NCBI RefSeq assembly: GCF_009905375.1
Contig: NC_133652.1
Span: 20,657,262 to 20,721,261 of the forward strand
Length of the DNA stretch: 64,000 bases
Source: Apium graveolens
Lineage: Eukaryota; Streptophyta; Magnoliopsida; Apiales; Apiaceae
Direction: 5' to 3'
Position numbers and translations under genes: made by a program. How positions within the stretch are numbered: position 1 is the stretch's first letter; each line of letters begins with the position of its first letter. Below the pieces are notes generated by a model. That model saw only the letters and a list, made by a program, of their open reading frames with translations. It was not told where the DNA came from and did not search any database. Positions 13,220 through 24,984 of the stretch are shown here, piece by piece.

Positions 13220-14493
13220 CTTTTACTTTTTTTAAAATTCGATTTCGAATTCGAATTCGCTTCCTCTTTCTTCTTTGTTTTTTTTTCAATTTATTTTAGA
13301 AGGACAGGAAATCTTCAACTTCAGAAATGAAATCTTTTTGCATGTGCGGTCACAGTTTGTAATTGATGATGGGGTTCAGGTTCAGCTGATAACTAAAACA
13401 ATAATTCCAAAAACATGCAATAATTTGTGGAGCAATATGCAAACCTCTTATCACAATTTTGTGTAACTTGCCACGCGTCAAACTCCGCAACCATTACATA
13501 TGCTCGGTGCAAGTTTTGATCTTTTAAATCTCGTTCGTCATTTTTTTATATAATTTACCACATACGTATGCGTTAATCTCCTCCAACCGAAACACGAAAT
13601 TAATCACCACACTCAAATTTTGTTGACAAAATATTGTTAACCAGGAGTTATTTTTTCTTTTTATATAAAAGGGACATTCACCATCAATATTTTGGCTTCT
13701 ATCGTGATAATTCTTTACATTTGATTTCTCATCTCAAATACCTTATATAATATAATTGATTTCGGATACCTTATATAATAAAATATAATATATTTGATTT
13801 CGGTTTGAAAAAAATTATATATTTGATTTTTTAAAAATATATATATATAATAGATTCTTCAATTATGTAAAATGGAGTCAATACGAATGAAATATTAATG
13901 GTTAAAGTTTGATTAAGAAGTTTAAATATGTCTAGCTCATTTTAACTGCATTTCACATGATTTAATGGTTCATTTCATGTATTTTTTTTGAAAATATATC
14001 AAATATATAATTTATTTTCCGGTCTAAATTCAATTTTGTTATCTTTTATTTAATAATGGAATATCCGCAATGAAAAATTAAATCTACATGAGTATAACAA
14101 GTAGAAGTCAGTAAATTGATAGTAGTTAAGAAGCCAATTTTACGGTGATAAAAATACCCCGTGCAAAGGTCATCTCGTTGTTGCAGTCAAGACTCAAGAA
14201 TGATAATCTCTAACATTCTTGTTCCCAGAAAGTACGATTAAAGAAGCTAATCCTTCCATATCTTCCCAAAATGTGACTAAGATTTTGAAGCAGAATTTCC
14301 TTTTTATAGTTTATAACTTTTTTTCGTAAATAATCACTTGGGAACATTTTGAGAAAATAAATTTTTCATTTTATTTTCTTACCAAAATTAAAACTTTTGA
14401 ACACAGCTTCTAAATCATGATATTGACTAGAAAATCGTATGAGTTTAATAATGTAATGAAATGTGATTTACTTAAATAATTTTGTCCAGGTTA
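13220..14493. other. CAR upstream region and AT-rich spacer
   Basis: Directly upstream of the CAR ATG (minus strand) is a purine/pyrimidine-biased leader with a TTCGAATTCGAATTCG palindrome at about 13243-13258. Beyond it is AT-rich DNA in which I recognise no gene. Confidence 0.45.
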
Positions 14494-14726
14494 GAGTATC
14501 TCCAAGACTCCAATCATGAAAAACCCTTAATTAAAAACTGAGTTGGCATAGAAAAATAAAAAAATATAGTCAATCTCTTTAAAAAAACGCACTCCAACCA
14601 TACTTACCTCTTATTTGTAATTATAGTCAACCTCCTATGGATGACTATATTTGTCGATGCATTATAGGACCGTACGAAATCCGTAGAAAAATTACACATC
14701 AGTTATTATCATATTAAAATGATTTA

Positions 14727-14985
14727 CTCCCTCCATCTCATATTATGTGACTTGTTTTGACTATTACGTAGTCAAATTGACTACATTTTGACCGACAATT
14801 AAGACAAATTTATATCTTATCTTAAAATATTGAAAATTATATTTTGAAGAGGATTAGATATATTTTCTAATGATACAAGTTTTGAATCATATTTAATTCT
14901 AAACAAAGTGTAATTTATGGTCAAAATATAAAAAAATTGACCATGGACTAGTCAAAACAAGACACATAATATGAGATGGAGAGAG
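14727..14985. mobile_element. Stowaway-like MITE S1 (inside MITE B)
   Basis: Ends CTCCCTCCATCTCATA and TATGAGATGGAGAGAG are near-perfect inverted repeats. TA flanks both sides (14725-14726 and 14986-14987). The length is 259 bp, non-coding. The inverted repeat extends inward past TGTGACTTGTTTTGACTA. Confidence 0.93.
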
Positions 14986-15150
14986 TATTTTATTTATAAC
15001 AATCTAAAATATTAAGAGCATCTCCAATGAGGTTGACTATAATGGTTGGCTAAATTGAACCTATAAGACGTTTTGCTTCGATGGTATTGGCTATATTGGT
15101 TGGTTATAATTTAAAAATAGTATGTTATTAATATTTTATATTGTTATAAA

Positions 15151-15392
15151 TGTTGTAAATTAATTGTTATTGTCAAACATTAAATAATAAGGCTAGGCTT
15201 GGACTTGGAAATATTTGCATTGCATTAAATTATATGTTCCTTGTTTTGGCTATAAATAGCCTTATTCGGAATGATGCAAAACACACCAAGCAACTTTCAT
15301 TTTCTCTCTAGTCTACTCTCTTTCTCCCTTTCTGCTATATTTATTTTTACAGAGGTTCGATATAATAATGTTATAGCTAGTATTTTATAACA
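15151..15392 (+). repeat. Copia 5' LTR
   Basis: This 242-bp LTR begins TGTTGTAAATTAATTG and ends TTTTATAACA. It contains TATAAATAGCC and a CT-rich tract (TTTCTCTCTAGTC). It pairs with 20510-20751. Confidence 0.95.
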
Positions 15393-15925
15393 CGTTATCA
15401 GCACGAAGCTCTACCGAAACTGAGAAGGTATAATTTTAATTTAAATATACATATATACGAATAGACGTGGTTACACCCTCTACATATAATTTATATATAT
15501 ATGTGACCGAGGTAGACGTGGTTACACCCTCTACTAATAATTTAAATATATATGGCCGGAGCACCGCCTATTAAAACTATTTTACGGTACCATTTAATTT
15601 TGGGTAATACCGAAATATAGTGGGAACCTTAATTCATAAATTGCATATTTATCGGATAATAACTTTGCCCATAACTAACTTATGCAGGATTGTCCACTTT
15701 AATTTATTATTGGCTGGAGATAACCTGCATACGCAGACGTCCGTATGGCGGGTGAAAATCCATTTGTCAGTTTATATATAGATCTGTTTATATTATCAAT
15801 GATAATAATGATATATACACAGATTATTGCGTACTTGTTAACGCACCCGATTAACTAGGATTTTTATGTAATATTCACATTGATGAATTCAAATTTAATA
15901 ATTTCCGTGTTAATTCAGATTTAGT

Positions 15926-16772
15926 ATGACAAATATTACAAGCTTGTCGTTTGTTGCCTTGGACATTTCTGACGATAATTATTTATCATGGGTACAAGAT
16001 GTAAAGTTGTATTTGGGTTCAAAGAAATTAAGCGATACAATAAAGGCAGAAAATAAATCTACGGCTGAAGAAAATTTTACCTCTATAATATTTCTCTCTA
16101 ACACCACATGCATGAAGTTTTAAAATTTGAGTACTTAGAAGTCGAGGATCCCTTTATTTTATGGGAAAATCTAAAGGATAGGTTCGATCACCAGAAACTA
16201 GTTTATCTACCTGCAGCTGAAAATGATTGGGCTAATTTAAAACTTCAGGATTTTAAGAGTGTCCGAGCATATAACTTTGCTTTGTTCAAAATAAGTTCTA
16301 GGCTTATTATGTGTGGTGAGGAAGTTACGGAGAAAAGAAAAAAACGATAAAACACTATCAACTTTTCACCCCAACAATATCAACTTAGCATAGATGTACA
16401 GGGAGCACAAATTTACTAAGTTCGGGGATCTTCTATCAACTCTCCTCGTCGCTGAATAGAATCATGAATTGGTGATTAAGAATCATCAATCCCGTCCAAC
16501 AGGATATGCCCCATTACCTGAAGTAAATAATATGTCATTTCAACAGAATGTACGTGGAAAAGGGTATAGAGGTGGACGGGGCCCAGGTCGGTACCGTGGA
16601 CGAGGTCGGAGCCACAGGCATTTTCGTCCATATAACAACTCTGGTCACCGGAAGTGGCAATCTGAATCACAAAGTAAAAGAAAGGCACCATGAGCAGTAA
16701 AAGTTGAAAATATTTGCTATAGGTGCGGCATGGATGGGCACTGGACACGTAATTGTCATGCCCCAAATCAAC
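15926..16772 (+). pseudogene. Copia gag remnant with zinc knuckle
   Basis: The reading starts at the ATG at 15926, with the family-typical LSWVQDVKLYLGSKKL segment. It shifts frame near 16100-16110, then continues through FEYLEVEDPFILWENLKDRF. It is disrupted again after about 16340, where sequence matching the family is lost. An Arg/Gly-rich stretch (GRGRSHRHF) follows at about 16560-16630, with a stop at about 16691. A CCHC knuckle (CYRCGMDGHWTRNCH) begins at about 16715. Gag would package the RNA into particles; this copy cannot make an intact product. Confidence 0.85.
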
Positions 16773-17039
16773 TTGTTAAGCTATACCAACCTTCTCAAAA
16801 ATCAAAAGAGAAAATGGTAGAAAAAAATTTCGCCAACAATAACATAGATGATTTCCTGAGAATCACAACTGGAGGAATAAGCATTAATGGTCCGAATGAA
16901 CCTAACGAAACTCCCATATGGGAGGCTGAAGATCAGTTTCATATAATTACTATAGTAGTGTGTATTGTATTATTTTGTTTGAACTATGTAGTGTGTTATG
17001 TTATTATCAAATAAATTATGTTTCTTAATTATATACATA

Positions 17040-20000
17040 ATGGATTCTGAAGATATATGCATGGCTGATTGTGGTACAACTCATACGATTCTACAGAATC
17101 GAAAATATTTTACCCAAATAACCAAAACTGAAGCTCAAGTCGGAACGATTTCCGGCGTATCTAATATAATCGAAAGTTTTGGAAAAGCTAGTTTCGTCCT
17201 ACCTAATGGTACTCACATACACATTTCAAATAAATTATATTCTAGTAAGTCTACTAGAAATCTTCTCAGTTTTAAAGATATCCGACTCAATAATTTTCAC
17301 ATCGAAACTACATCTGAGACTGATAGAGAATATCTTCTTATTACTTCCACTAATCCTAGCAACAAGAAAATCTTAGAAAAATTTCACTCACTTTCCTCGG
17401 GATTATATATGATGAAAATTAGAATTATTGAGTCACATAATGTCATTGCTTCCAAACTCATAGATCCAAAATCTTTTACACTTTGGCATGAAAGATTAGG
17501 TCATCATGGCGTCTCTATGATGCGTCGTATTATAGAGAATTGTACTGGTCATCCTCTTAAAGATTTTAAAGTTCTTTCCAACAATGACCTTCCATGTTCA
17601 GCATGTTCTTTAGGAAAACTGATTACTCGACCAGTAGAATTACTTGCCCAAATAATCAAATTACGAGCTCAATTTCCAGATCATTGCATCAAGTCAATTC
17701 GTTTAGATAATGCCGACGAATTCACATCTGTAACTTTTGTCAACTATTGCATGTCTGTAGGAATCTCAGTTGAACACCCAGTTCCTCATGTACATAAACA
17801 AAATGGGTTAGCCGAGTCCTTTATCAAAAGACTCCAACTTATTGTAAGACCGCTATTGTTAAAAGAAAAATTACCTACATCTATTTGGGGTCACGCAATA
17901 CTTCATGCAGCTAATATTATTAGGATTAGACCAACTTCCTACAACCAACATTCTCCCCTACAACTGGTACTTGGTCAAGTTCCTAATATTTCTCACTTCA
18001 AATTTTTTGGATGTGGTGTATATGTACCGATTGCTTCACCACAAAGATCGAAGATGGGAGTTCAAAGAAGAATAGGTATCTACGTTGGTTTTGATTCCAC
18101 ATCTATAATTAGATATCTGGAGCCTCTAATCAGAGACTTATTTACCGCAAGATATGCAGATTGTCATTTTGACGAGTGTATGTTTCCTCCCTTAGGGGGA
18201 GATAAACATTCAAATAAAGTTAATCCTGACATAACATGGAATGCGTCAGGATTATATTTTCTAGATCCACGTACCGGTCAATGCGAACTTGAAGTTAAAA
18301 GAATTATTCATATGCAAAATATCGCAAACCAAATGCCTGACGCATTTAACGATTCTAGAAATATAACTAAATCTCATATACCTGCAGTAAATACTCCAGC
18401 TAGAATAGATATATCAATTCAAATATCAGATACAAAAGAATTGGTTATAGAATCAAAGCCACGCCTGAAGCTTGGTAGACCGGTCGATACAAAAGATGTT
18501 GCACCACGAAAAATAAAAATAAAGAAAATTGCCCCTGAAGTGGCACATGCTCCAGAAGAAGCAAACACCCCTGAAGTGGTATTATCTCCTGAAGAGATTA
18601 CAGTCTCTGAAGATACGGGATTAAACAATCATGAAATTTCAATAAATTATGTGCATGATATGAAATTATGGGATCGAAGTAAAGCCATAATTGATGATGT
18701 ATTTGTATATTCCGCATCATTGGATGTAGACATAAATTATGATCCTGAACCACAAAGTGTGGATGAATGCCGTCTAAGAAAAGACTGGCCAAAATGGAAA
18801 TACGCAATCCAAACAGAATTAAATTCACTGCGTAAAAGAGAAGTATTTGGACATGTTGTCCAAACACCAATTGGTGTGAACCCTGTTGGAAATAAATGGG
18901 TATTCATAAGAAAACGAAATGAAAAGAATGAAATTATGAGATATAAAGCCCGACTTGTAGCACATGGGTTTTCTCAAAGGTCGGGCATTGATTATCAAGA
19001 GACGTACTCGTCAGTGATGGATGGAATTACTTTTCATTTTATATTAGGTATGGCATCTAAAGAAAAATTGAAAACACGTCTTATGGGCGTCGTTACTTCA
19101 TACCTTTACGGTTCACTTAATAGTGAAATTTTTATGAAAATCCCAGAAGGATTAAAAATGGATGAATTCAAGAAATCTCGTCATATATACTCCATTAAAC
19201 TTCAACGATCATTGTATGGACTGAAACAGTCTGGTCGTATGTGGTATAACAGACTTATTCGTTATTTACAAAAGAATGGGTATATTAGTAACCAAATTTA
19301 TCCATGTGTTTTTATCAAAAAATCACAATCTTGGTTTTGTAATTATTGTTGTATATGTGGATGATTTAAACCTTGTAGGAACAGGTACAGAGGTTGATGA
19401 AGCATTGGAGCTGTCATATACCTAAAGACAGAGTTTGAAATGAAAGATCTTGGAAGGACAAAATATTGCCTTGGTATACAAGTCGAGCACTTGTCACCGA
19501 GAATTTTCCTCCACCAATTTACATATACAAAAAAGGTTTTGAACAGATTTTACATGGATAAATCTCATCCATTGAATACTCCAATGGTGGTTAGATCTTT
19601 AGAGCCTGATAAAGATCTATTTCGGCCATGAGAAGATGATGAAGAAGTTCTCGGCCCTGAAATCCCATATCTTGGAGCAATTGGTGCACTTATGTATCTT
19701 GCAAATAATACAAGGCCAGATATTGCATTTGCTGTGAATTTATTGGCTAGATTTAGCTCTGCTCCGATTGACAGACATTGGAATGGGATCAAGCATATAT
19801 TTCGTTATCTTCGTGGAACAATTGATTTTGGGTTATTCTTCCCGAAAAACTCAACATCTCAGCTTATTGGATATGCAGACGCTGGATATTTGTCATATCC
19901 TCATTTTGGCAAATCACAAACTGGACATGTGTTTACATATTGCGGTACAACCATTTCCTGGAAATCTACGAAATAAACTACAGTGACAACCTCAACAAAT

Positions 20001-20381
20001 CACTCAGAACTCATTGTGATTCATGAAGCCAATAGAGAATGTGTCTGGTTGCGGTCTATCATCAAGAATATTCGGGAATCATATGGATTACCAGACATCA
20101 CCAGAAGTCCTACCGTTATGTTTGAGGATAACACTGCATGCGTTGATCAACTCAAGGAAGGATATATCAAAGGAGACAAAACGAAGCACATTTCACCATA
20201 ATTCTTTTACACTCATGAACTTCAAAAGAATGGTGAAATTGATATACAACAAATTCGGTCATGTGACAACCTTGCTGATTTATTCATGAAATCATTACCG
20301 AAATCAACATTTGGGAAGTTACGACATAACATTGGAATGCGTCGACTCAAGGATTTGTTACAACAAAACTTCGGAGAATGA
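17040..20381 (+). pseudogene. Copia pol remnant (protease, integrase, RT, RNase H)
   Basis: The longest open part is 16998-19364. The protease has ADCGTTHTIL, with Cys where D-S-G is usual. Integrase keeps the HHCC zinc-binding region (LWHERLGHHG to CSACSLGKL) but jumps directly to LLAQIIKLRAQFPD. I judge that about 55-60 residues, including the first catalytic Asp, are deleted. The later Asp (RLDNADEF) and Glu (QNGLAES) remain. RT has KWVFIRKRNE and ARLVAHGFSQ, but the first catalytic Asp position reads GVVTSYLYGSL, so it is Gly. A frameshift lies just before the YVDD region (about 19330-19365). RNase H pieces (YADAGY, NHSELI) contain stops at about 19629 and 19974. The remains end at about 20381. 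The element is catalytically dead. Confidence 0.93.
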
Positions 20382-20499
20382 TTAGTTTTTTCGGAGGGGA
20401 GATTGTACTCTTTTTCCTTCGTCAAAGTTTTTATCCCATGGGGTTTTTCTTTGACAAGGTTTTAACGAGGCAATCTATGATCTATTTTAAAATAACAAT

Positions 20500-20509
20500 C
20501 AAAGGGGAG
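20500..20509 (+). other. Copia polypurine tract
   Basis: The purine-rich AAAGGGGAG directly precedes the TG that opens the 3' LTR, the expected site of plus-strand priming. Confidence 0.85.
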
Positions 20510-20751
20510 TGTTGTTAATTGATTGTTATTGTCAAACATTAAATAGTAAGGCTAGACTTAGATTTGGAAATATTTGCATTGCATTAAATTCTATGTTACT
20601 TGTTTTGTTTATAAATAACCTTCTTTGGAATAATGCAAAACACACCAAGCAGCTTTCATTTTCTCTCTAGTCTGCTCTCTTTCTCCTTTTCTGCTATATT
20701 TACTTTTACAGAGGTTCGATATAATACTGTTATAGCTAGTATTTTATAACA
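20510..20751 (+). repeat. Copia 3' LTR
   Basis: This 242-bp LTR begins TGTTGTTAATTGATTG and ends TTTTATAACA. It is the same length as the 5' LTR with no indels seen and about 19 substitutions counted by eye. Confidence 0.95.
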
Positions 20752-21069
20752 ATAAATAACATATATCACTTTAATATGATAATAACTGGTGTGTAATCTT
20801 CTTACAGTTTTCTTACAGAACTGTAGTGGATCGACAAATATAGTCATCCATTTAATTTGGCTATAATTATAGATAAGGGGTGGATATGGTTGGAGTGTGA
20901 TTTTTTGAATAGATTGACTATATTTTTTATTTTTGGTATCTCAACTCAGTTTTTAGCTAAGTTCTATTCATGATTTGAGATGCTCTAATAACATACCATT
21001 TTTAAATTATAGTCAATATCATCGAAGCAAAATATCTTACAGGTTGAGTAAAATTTATATCATATCTTA

Positions 21070-21706
21070 GAGCAACTCCAAGAGATTCCCTATTTGTTAT
21101 CCTAAAATGTAATTTAAGGAATGGAGCTAAAAAATATGCTCCAACTGAGTCCTTATTTCACTAAGATCCTTGTTTCATTACTTATAAATAACTAACCTAC
21201 TCCTTCATCTTAGCAAGTGCTAACTTGTATTTAATACTCCCTGCGTCCCTCCCAAATGTTTACATTTGGGTGGGGCGCGTAGTTTAAGAAAAATGATAAA
21301 ATAGTGGAGGAAAGTTGAAAAAGTGAGTAAAGTAGTGAGACCGATTAATATTATATGTATAAAGTGGGTATAGTGAAGAGAAATAGTGGATGTAATTATT
21401 TTAAAAATTATAAAAATCTTACCATTTTTGAAAAGTTTTGAAATGTAAACAATTGGAAGAGACATCCAAAAAATGAAAGTGTAAACAAATGGGAGGGATA
21501 GAGGGAGTAATATAATATTGGAGTACTTTCTTTCTCTCTCTATTAAGTAGGGAATGAAAAGTACTTTTAATAATATAATATCAAACGAGGAACCAATATA
21601 AGGAATATTGTTGGAACTCAAGGTCCTTATCAACGTTTTAAATTACTAAGATTCAATATTTTATATTAAATACAAGGAATAAACTAGCACTTTATTTCAG
21701 TTGCTC
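21070..21706. mobile_element. Tourist-like MITE C (inside MITE B)
   Basis: It starts GAGCAACTCCAAGAG and ends CAGTTGCTC, flanked by TTA at 21067-21069 and 21707-21709. B-like sequence continues on both sides. It is 637 bp including the inserted Stowaway S2. Confidence 0.85.
21237..21507. mobile_element. Stowaway-like MITE S2 (inside MITE C)
   Basis: Ends CTCCCTGCGTCCCTCCCAAA and GGGAGGGATAGAGGGAG are flanked by TA (21235-21236 and 21508-21509). At 271 bp it is the same subfamily as S3 at 38213-38464; both share the GGGTGGGGCGCG..GTTTAAGAAAAATGATAA interior. The open frame on its minus strand is a by-product. Confidence 0.93.
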
Positions 21707-21757
21707 TTATATATTTAATTTAGTCAACCATTATAATTAATGTCATAGGAGATGCAC

Positions 21758-23743
21758 AGCGGCAGTAGTTTGTGGTCTAATAGTTGGTCTTTTCCGGTTG
21801 TTGCAACATGCAGAATGCAGATGTGGTCTACCTAGGGGCTAGCAGCAACACATAAGTGGAGGATAAACAAGGGTCAATCGTCTTAAAGGAAAATTACATG
21901 AACTTTTTTTAAAATATTAAATTCATAAGGCAAATCTTAAATTATAAAAAAAAAATTCACATGAAATATAAGAGAAAACTTTTAAAAAATTGATTTTAAT
22001 AAAATATTATTCATATGTTACATCTATACTCTTTAATAAAATTTCAACTGATAAAAATTAACTTCTACTCTCTGTAAATTTTATTTTCCTTCAATTTTTA
22101 TTTGTTACTGAACATCTAAGCGTCGGTTTATTTTAAAATAATCGTGTTAGTATGTTAACATGTCAGATTTGTATAGGTAAATAATTAGATGCATGCATAA
22201 CTACAATTATACGGTGAAATTTTAGAGTTACACTTAAATTCGATTTTTTTAACTACATATTTTATCTATTATATTTAGATATGTATTTTGTACGGATTAT
22301 GAGTTTCAGTTTTATGTAAATAATAATGTGATACAATTATTTTTAATTCCGAGCTCGTGCTTGGCACGGGTTAACAACTAGTATATAATTATTTATATAT
22401 AAATAGAAAATCATAAAATGAAACAAAAATAAATCTTAATTAAAAATAAAATATTATTTATAAAGCGGCATAATCATACCGTATTTAGCATGATCATGCA
22501 AAATTTTTAAATACCCGAGTAAAACTCTTGTTGTGTGCTCATGCTATTCGATAGCGTGATAATATTCGACGTCATGAGTATGCAATCATATATTTTGAAC
22601 GGCGTGTTCACAAAATAATCAACACGAATATTTGTTGTTATTCTCACATTTATTATACCCTCGATATTTAACAAAAATCTTTTTACATTACATCCTCGTG
22701 CTAAATGAAAATTGTTGCAAAAACTTAAATATCTATAGAAGTTTAGTCCAAATTTTGTTGGTACAAGTGTCTCATGTGTTTATGAAGAATATTCCTAAAT
22801 TCGGAAAATTTAGATAGAAATTCGGTGGCCCCTAAATCGACTGGATCCATCAATAAATGTAAATCGATGGTATAACATAAATTGATGTTTACAACTAGCT
22901 AGAAAACAGATTCGAACAGCTTCAGAGCAATGAGCATAAAAATATACTATGTAAATAGGAGCCTTGCTTGAGTTGATAACTTTTGATGCTTCTAGAGGTA
23001 CACCATGTGCGAGACACGTCCACTTGGCCCAACTCGGTTGAACACTATTTTCTCTCCAGAGTCCAGAATAATGCAATTTTTTCACCAAACTGTATTATTG
23101 TACGGTGCCGGTACAACCACTGATTTCAATTATAAAATGATTTGCTTATCAGAAGGCGAGGTCTCTCGAATTGGTGTTATAAAAGTCGGGAACGAGATAT
23201 AATCGGTTGAACTATCGAATTAGTATTAATAGTAAATTGGAAATTAATTGATCGATTAAGGAAGATAAAAGTTAGAAATTTTAATATTAAATATTGAAAA
23301 TTGGGGATTTTTGAAAAAAACACCTTTAAACTAAATACATTTTTTTTTCTTTTTTACCTTCAAAACAAACTTATTATCCTCAAAACTTACCTCAATTATT
23401 CCGGTAATTACCAAAAATTCACCTCAACCCCAGCTTTCCCCCCAAGAAAATTACCCTCAAATTTTTACCGTACCCTACTAACCGAAAAGCGCAAAGACAT
23501 TAATGGGCCGGGTCGGTGGACAAAAATTAACCGTGCATAAAAACACCCCTCTCCAAAACACAACGGTGGTAAAAAAACAAAAACTCATCAATCTTATCAA
23601 ACCCTAACCACCCCCCTCAAATCAGAAACCTATACACACAATACACACACCCCCTTTATAAATAAATATTCTTCTCAATTCAATAGCCTCCATCAAAACA
23701 AACACACACATTTTTATTCTCTCTCTGTGGAATTGGATTGTGA
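21758..23743. other. Gene-free region with a Helitron end; right part is promoter and leader
   Basis: No exon is recognised between the nested cluster and the DUF7054-like gene. A Helitron 3' end is listed separately. The right side (about 23540-23743) looks like a promoter and leader: C-rich DNA with ACACAC runs, a TATA-like TTTATAAATA at about 23655 and a CT-rich stretch. Confidence 0.5.
22350..22381 (+). mobile_element. Helitron 3' terminus
   Basis: A hairpin (CTCGTGCTTGGCACGGG) is followed by TTAACAA, CTAG and a host T at 22382, a good Helitron 3' end. The 5' TC end was not identified, so the element length is unknown. Confidence 0.75.
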
Positions 23744-23869
23744 ATGGTAGAAATCTTAAGCAATTGGTTAATGATCTCCCTCTTCCCTTCAAGGGGGGTC
23801 TCTGTTGTTTTCTCTTTCGGTTCTTGCAAAGAAGGCTGGTACTTTCGCTGCATCGGCGTTGACCCCTGA
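23744..23869 (+). CDS. Upstream ORF, 41 codons, 5' of the DUF7054-like gene
   Basis: The ATG at 23744 opens a 41-residue reading frame that ends at TGA 23867-23869, 135 bp before the main ATG at 24005. The peptide is rich in aromatic and hydrophobic residues with two cysteines (FSFGSCKEGWYFRCIGVDP near its C-terminus) and looks less random than flanking leader sequence. It may regulate translation of the main frame, as conserved-peptide uORFs do in plants. I cannot test conservation here. An intron in the leader could exclude it from the mRNA. Confidence 0.45.
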   Translation: MVEILSNWLMISLFPSRGVSVVFSFGSCKEGWYFRCIGVDP

Positions 23870-24004
23870 GATCCATCTCTCCAAATCTTGATTTTTATTG
23901 CAAAGTTTTCATCTTTTTCGCATTAAGAAACAACCTTTTTTGTTGAATTTTGTTAATTGCTCTGTTTTTAATTGTTGTTGAATTTTTTTAAGAGTTTGTT
24001 CAAG

Positions 24005-24984
24005 ATGTTGCTTTCTAAGCAGAAGAAGATTGATAAGGGGAATAGATTTTTGGTGAGTATTACGGTTATGGGTAGTGCTGGGCCTATTCGATTTGTTGTT
24101 AATGAGAAGGAGCTCGTTGGTAGTGTTATGGATACTGCTCTTAAGTCTTATGCTCGTGAAGGAAGGTTGCCTGTTCTTGGCTCCAATCTTGATCATTTTG
24201 TGCTCTACTGCCCCATTGCTGGCACTGAAGGTATTTTCCCCCTTTTCGATTTCGTGTCGTAATTTATCTATTGTCATTTAATTTGTTTGTGTACTTGTGT
24301 GATTTGATTATATGGTTGTTTGTGTGTATGTTTGTAATTGTTCTTTTAATTGTGCAAACTGATTTGGTACTTTTTCGATGATCTTTAATACTGTTATAGG
24401 TCATTTATAATGTTGTGATTGGTGATTTGTAGCGGGAGTTGTGATGTGCAGTATTGTGATAGGCGATTTGCAATCCTAAGAATGGTGATTGATCAGTTGC
24501 TACATGGTTATCGTGTGTATTGAACGGGACCCTTTAAAATATGTTTACACAAATTGTACACAAACTTTGATCACTAATTGTACAAATTTAGGTGTGTTAA
24601 AACATTGTAGGATTGTAGTGTTGCTTGAGCTATAGGGTGTAATTGCAAAGAATATACTAATTATCGACTGCAATGATTGATAATAGTACTACCATTAACA
24701 CTTTTGAAGGGAGGTATACAGTTAAACTTATACATATAATGAATACATGCTTTCAGTGTTGATTCTTTGCTAATCATTTGATTGATCTATTTGCAGCTTT
24801 GAGCCCATGGGAAACAATTGGATCATTCGGAGTTCGAAATTTTATGCTGTGCAAGAAACCAGGGGTGGACAAGGCAATTGATGGCGGAAAGCAAGTTGGA
24901 GATGCAACAATTACTCGGAAGGGTGCTGGAAGCTGGAAAGCATGGTTCAACAAATCTCTCAATCTTAAGATATCTTCCCATTGA
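24005..24984 (+). CDS. DUF7054-like small plant protein
   Basis: Two exons (24005-24230 and 24797-24984) with GT-AG borders encode 137 residues. The in-frame codons upstream lack an ATG, so 24005 is the start. The protein begins MLLSKQKKIDKGNRFLVSI. It continues with a ubiquitin-like beta-rich segment (GSAGPIRFVVNEKELVGSV), then ALKSYAREGRLPVLGS and the exon-2 motif LSPWETIGSFGVRNFMLCKK. The tail is Gly/Lys/Trp-rich (GAGSWKAWFNKSLNL). I recognise this pattern from a plant family of unknown function, recalled as DUF7054, with no established biochemical role. No signal peptide or membrane segment is visible. The family label is from memory; the gene model is firm. Confidence 0.85.

Larger units (their letters stand above)
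15151..20751 (+). mobile_element. Ty1/copia LTR retrotransposon, defective
   Basis: The element is 5601 bp with two 242-bp LTRs and a perfect 5-bp target duplication ATAAA (15146-15150 and 20752-20756). Domain order on the + strand is gag, CCHC knuckle, protease, integrase, reverse transcriptase, RNase H, which is the copia order. A primer-binding-like segment (TTATCAGCACGA) follows the 5' LTR, and a polypurine tract precedes the 3' LTR. By eye the LTRs differ at about 19 of 242 positions, so the insertion is not recent. Every reading frame is damaged. The leader holds two direct copies of TAGACGTGGTTACACCCTC about 50 bp apart. Confidence 0.96.
15016..20985. mobile_element. Tourist-like MITE A, split by a copia element
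   Basis: MITE A consists of 15016-15150 plus 20757-20985, about 364 bp without the insert. It starts GAGCATCTCC and ends GAGATGCTC, with TAA on both sides (15013-15015 and 20986-20988), as in PIF/Harbinger-type MITEs. It sits inside MITE B, to which it is related in inverted orientation. Confidence 0.88.
14494..21757. mobile_element. Tourist-like MITE B, outer shell of a nested cluster
   Basis: The left end is GAGTATCTCC preceded by TTA at 14491-14493; the right end is a decayed GGAGATGC at about 21757. Its pieces are 14494-14726, 14986-15015, 20989-21069 and about 21710-21757. Read together they match the reverse complement of MITE A along its length, including words such as ATCATATTAAA, TTTATAACAAT and CATCGAAGCAAAA. 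Three later insertions split it: Stowaway S1, MITE A (with copia inside) and MITE C. The piecewise match was made by eye and is strong. Confidence 0.85.

Noticed and set aside
21220..21633. 137-codon minus-strand frame, similar to one at 38075-38422
   Set aside because: The similarity is explained by both frames lying across the S2/S3 Stowaway MITEs; there is no protein family signal.
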